From Spongiibacteraceae bacterium UBA5047 (lineage in GTDB: Bacteria > Pseudomonadota > Gammaproteobacteria > Pseudomonadales > Spongiibacteraceae): a stretch of DNA of 63,070 nucleotides. The notes under the pieces were generated by a model. The model was not told the DNA's origin, did no database searches, and saw nothing but the letters and a program-made list of their open reading frames with translations. Position 1 is the first letter of the stretch. Each line of letters starts with the position of its first letter. Shown here in pieces: positions 60,526 through 63,070 of this stretch. The translations under genes were made by a program, and so were the position numbers. The stretch lies in assembly GCA_002415025.1 (NCBI GenBank), contig DIBR01000008.1, positions 1-63,070 on the forward strand, written 5' to 3'.

Positions 60526-62043
60526 ATGCAACTTGCACTTGTCTACAGTCGCGCGCGCATCGGCATTGATGCGCCGCTGATCACGATAGAAGTCCACCTC
60601 GCCAATGGCTTGCCAGCCTTCCACATTGTCGGCCTGCCGGAAGCCTCCGTGCGTGAAAGCCGTGACCGGGTTCGTTCGGCGCTGGTAAACGCACAATTTG
60701 AGTTTCCTGCCAGGCGCATCACCGTCAATCTGGCGCCCGCCGATATTCCGAAGGAAGGCAGTCGCTTCGACCTGCCCATCGCGCTCGGCATACTGGTCGC
60801 CAGCGGCCAGATCAGCGGCGCCAAACTCCGCGAACTGGAATTTATTGGCGAACTTGGCCTAACCGGTGAACTCAGGCGCATTGACGCCAGCTTGCCGGCC
60901 GCCATTCAGTGCGAACATCAGCAGCGGCAGCTGGTACTGCCCGCTGCCAATGCCACGGAAATTCACACCTTCTCAGACCGAGGGCTATTGGCCGTTGCTA
61001 ACCTCGGCGAGGCCGCAGCCCTCCTGCAAGGACAGTTTACGCCACCGCTGATCGAGGCCGCTCAAGCGACAGCCAGCTACGGCGGGAACGGCGGCGACTT
61101 TGCTGACATCGTCGGCCAGGCAACCGCCCGCCGTGCGCTGGAAATAGCCGCTGCAGGAAGCCACAATCTCCTGTTTAGCGGCCCTCCCGGCACCGGCAAA
61201 ACCCTGATGGCTTCGCGGCTGCCGACCATTCTCCCGCCACTGAGCAGAAATGAATTGCTCGAAACCTGTTCCATTTACTCAGTCGCAGGCGACGGCGAAT
61301 TCCTGCTTCGGCGCCACCGTCCGTTTAGAGCCCCACACCATACGGCCTCTGCCATCGCACTCATTGGCGGCGGCACTCAGGCCCGCCCGGGCGAGGTATC
61401 GCTGGCCCACGGCGGGGTGCTCTTTCTGGACGAGCTTCCCGAGTACCCGCGCAAAGTGCTCGACGTCCTGCGGGAACCTCTGGAATCCGGCGAGGTGGCC
61501 ATTGCCCGCGCCAATTTCAAAGTGCGCTACCCGGCGCGTTTTCAGTTAATTGCCGCGATGAACCCCTGCCCCTGCGGCTACCACAACGACCCCCGACACG
61601 AGTGCCGCTGCACGCCCGATCAAATATTGCGCTATCGCACACGTATTTCAGGCCCCCTGCTCGACCGCATCGACCTCTTTGTGCATGTACCACGCCTGCC
61701 GCCGGGCAGCCTCCAGCAAGCGGATGCGGCCGAAAGCTCGGAACCGATTCGCCGCCGGGTGATCGCGGCTCGCAAACTCCAGCTCGCGCGGTCCGGTCTG
61801 AGCAACAGTCAATTGCCGCTGCAACACATCAAGCGCGACTGCGCCCTCAACACCACCTGCCGCGATTTGCTGCTGCGCGCTGAACACAAGCTGGGGTTGT
61901 CGGCCCGCGCCCAGCATCGAATCATCAAAGTAGCGCGCACCATCGCCGACCTTGAGGCCGCAGAACACATTGACCTCAACCATCTCAGCGAAGCACTGGC
62001 CTATCGCGACGGCGTTAGCGCCCAAACCAACGGTCAGAGCTGA
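60526..62043 (+). CDS. YifB/ComM family Mg-chelatase-like AAA ATPase
   Basis: This 505-residue ComM-like protein has an N-terminal Lon-protease-like domain (about 1-160), an AAA domain with Walker A GPPGTGKT (about 222-229) and Walker B GVLFLDELPE, and the C-terminal Mg-chelatase subunit domain. It has a Cys-rich loop (PCPCGYHNDPRHECRC) that may bind zinc. ComM branch-migrates DNA during natural transformation. It follows ubiK by 42 bases. Confidence 0.94.
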   Translation: MQLALVYSRARIGIDAPLITIEVHLANGLPAFHIVGLPEASVRESRDRVRSALVNAQFEFPARRITVNLAPADIPKEGSRFDLPIALGILVASGQISGAKLRELEFIGELGLTGELRRIDASLPAAIQCEHQQRQLVLPAANATEIHTFSDRGLLAVANLGEAAALLQGQFTPPLIEAAQATASYGGNGGDFADIVGQATARRALEIAAAGSHNLLFSGPPGTGKTLMASRLPTILPPLSRNELLETCSIYSVAGDGEFLLRRHRPFRAPHHTASAIALIGGGTQARPGEVSLAHGGVLFLDELPEYPRKVLDVLREPLESGEVAIARANFKVRYPARFQLIAAMNPCPCGYHNDPRHECRCTPDQILRYRTRISGPLLDRIDLFVHVPRLPPGSLQQADAAESSEPIRRRVIAARKLQLARSGLSNSQLPLQHIKRDCALNTTCRDLLLRAEHKLGLSARAQHRIIKVARTIADLEAAEHIDLNHLSEALAYRDGVSAQTNGQS

Positions 62044-62066
62044 ATCAGCTTTTTCATAGCACGCCG

Positions 62067-62095
62067 TTCTTGATTGGCAATCGGGCTGCTACAAT
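62067..62095 (+). promoter_or_regulatory. Candidate promoter of rep
   Basis: TACAAT (62090-62095) matches the -10 well and TTCTTG (62067-62072), 17 bases upstream, is a weak -35. The repeat at 62117 would lie in the leader RNA. Confidence 0.4.
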
Positions 62096-62116
62096 GCGCT
62101 CTTTGCAAAACCAGCA

Positions 62117-62171
62117 TTCGCCTGCAAGGCAGGCTCCTGCACAGCCTGTGGGAGCCTGCCCTGCAGGCGAA
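62117..62171. repeat. Intergenic palindromic repeat, GGAGCCTGC family, copy 2
   Basis: Two 21-base arms (62117-62137 and 62151-62171) are inverted copies with one mismatch, around 13 bases. The core GGAGCCTGCCCTGCAGGCGA matches the shorter copy at 17987. It lies in the rep leader, 34 bases before the GTG. Confidence 0.85.
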
Positions 62172-62204
62172 CCCGAGTGCCACCCGGAAGCGGTAAGCCA
62201 ATCT

Positions 62205-63070
62205 GTGAGTCAACTGAATCCACGCCAACGCGAAGCCGTGCATTATATCGACGGCCCACTACTGGTACTCGCAGGCGCAGGCAGCGGTAAAACCAGCGTT
62301 ATTACCCGCAAAATTGCCTACCTGATAGAGCAGTGCGGCATCGACGCCAAATACATCACCGCCGTGACTTTCACCAACAAGGCCGCACGCGAAATGCGCG
62401 AGCGAATCACCACCCTGTTGCCGCCGGGCTCTGGCAAAGGCTTGAACGTCTCTACCTTTCACACGCTCGGTCTGAACATCCTGCGCAAGGAATATAAGAC
62501 CCTTGGCTACAAGTCCGGCTTTTCGATCTTTGACCAGCAGGACTGTCAGGCATTGATTCGCGACTTGCTCATTCAACAGCACGGTAGTGACGGCGATCAG
62601 GTTGATCATATTCAGCGCCGAATTTCAGACTGGAAAAATGATCTGGTCCAACCCGAGCGAGCCGTAGAACTCGCCGAAGGCCCCGCCGACATGCTCTGCG
62701 CCCAAGCCTACCTGCGCTATCAGCAGGCCCTGAAAGCATACAACGCGCTGGATTTTGATGATTTGATATTGCTGCCTGTTTTTTTGTTCACCCGGTTTCC
62801 GGAGGTGCTGGAAAAATGGCAGCAACGCATTCGCTATATGCTCGTGGACGAATACCAGGACACCAACGGCGCTCAATATGAACTGGTTAAAAAACTGGTG
62901 GGGCTACGTGCCGCGCTAACGGTGGTCGGCGATGATGATCAATCTATCTACGCCTGGCGCGGCGCCCGACCGGAAAACCTCGAACAGTTGCAGAAAGACT
63001 ATCCCCATATCAAGATCGTAAAACTGGAGCAAAATTACCGCTCCACCGCCCGCATTCTCAAGGCCGCCAA
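62205..63070 (+). CDS. rep: ATP-dependent DNA helicase Rep (partial)
   Basis: This is the N-terminal part of a UvrD/Rep superfamily-1 helicase, cut by the window end (288 codons and two bases). It starts with GTG at 62205. Visible motifs are Walker A AGAGSGKTSVITRKIA, motif Ia TFTNKAAREMRER, motif Ib STFHTLGL, Walker B LVDEYQDTN, motif III VVGDDDQSIYAWRGARPENL and motif IV-like LEQNYRSTARIL. It matches E. coli Rep more closely than UvrD (for example STFHTLGLNIL and LDFDDLILLP). Rep helps replication forks pass bound proteins. Confidence 0.93.
   Translation, partial: MSQLNPRQREAVHYIDGPLLVLAGAGSGKTSVITRKIAYLIEQCGIDAKYITAVTFTNKAAREMRERITTLLPPGSGKGLNVSTFHTLGLNILRKEYKTLGYKSGFSIFDQQDCQALIRDLLIQQHGSDGDQVDHIQRRISDWKNDLVQPERAVELAEGPADMLCAQAYLRYQQALKAYNALDFDDLILLPVFLFTRFPEVLEKWQQRIRYMLVDEYQDTNGAQYELVKKLVGLRAALTVVGDDDQSIYAWRGARPENLEQLQKDYPHIKIVKLEQNYRSTARILKAA

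Overview
The window is a continuous piece of a gammaproteobacterial chromosome with moderately high G+C and dense gene packing. The block lptM-lysA-dapF-DUF484-xerC-HAD, then amtB with PII genes, ubiK, yifB and rep, is a gammaproteobacterial housekeeping order resembling the one around lysA in Pseudomonas. The many single-copy lipid and CoA enzymes (acyl-CoA ligase, thioesterases, CoA transferase, Baeyer-Villiger-type monooxygenase, HCCA-isomerase-like protein, ACAD10-type phosphotransferase, sulfotransferase-like protein, LLM flavoenzymes) suggest a marine aerobic heterotroph of the Cellvibrionales/Spongiibacteraceae or Halieaceae kind. This placement is inference. I saw no tRNA, rRNA, CRISPR array, prophage or insertion sequence.

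Layout. 1-4835: the end of argH, then a two-gene RND efflux pump. 4832-9569: SRPBCC protein, then an operon of a MEST-like alpha/beta hydrolase, iron-dependent alcohol dehydrogenase and 4HBT thioesterase, facing a long-chain acyl-CoA ligase. 9796-14415: a secreted CocE-type hydrolase divergent from a TetR regulator, with two matching palindromic operators between them, then a lipoprotein esterase and TesB. 14613-22781: lone glycosyltransferase, GST, a c-di-GMP protein (EAL-CBS-GGDEF) behind a hairpin leader, a flavin monooxygenase, a small membrane protein, dicarboxylate symporter, NUDIX hydrolase and NnrU-like protein. 22839-27297: HxlR regulator divergent from an SDR/HCCA isomerase/phosphotransferase/sulfotransferase series. 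27310-29127: OxyR and a split YeeE/YedE sulfur transporter. 29341-34249: three genes for exported proteins of unknown function, the strongest candidate here for an undescribed system. 34325-42907: CoA transferase, F420-type LLM oxidoreductase, TonB receptor, mutarotase, NTF2-like protein, DDN-like protein and an MFS transporter. 42867-50091: small proteins, SulP transporter, a LysR/quinone-reductase/SDR cassette of lower G+C, a methyltransferase and an LLM enzyme. 50218-63070: RidA, lptM-lysA-dapF-xerC cluster, a SutA-like protein, PII-AmtB-PII, an NtrC/sigma-54-controlled porin, a glycine-rich exported protein, ubiK, yifB and the start of rep.

Regulation is unusually legible. Twin operators lie at 11843-11883. 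A palindrome exactly fills a promoter spacer at 23385-23401. A sigma-54 promoter with upstream NtrC-like dyads (58795-59101) precedes the porin-glnK-amtB series. An RBS-covering hairpin lies at 16158-16202. Two families of intergenic palindromic repeats occur: one resembles enterobacterial REP/BIME units (about 25966 and 35605) and the other contains GGAGCCTGC (17987 and 62117).
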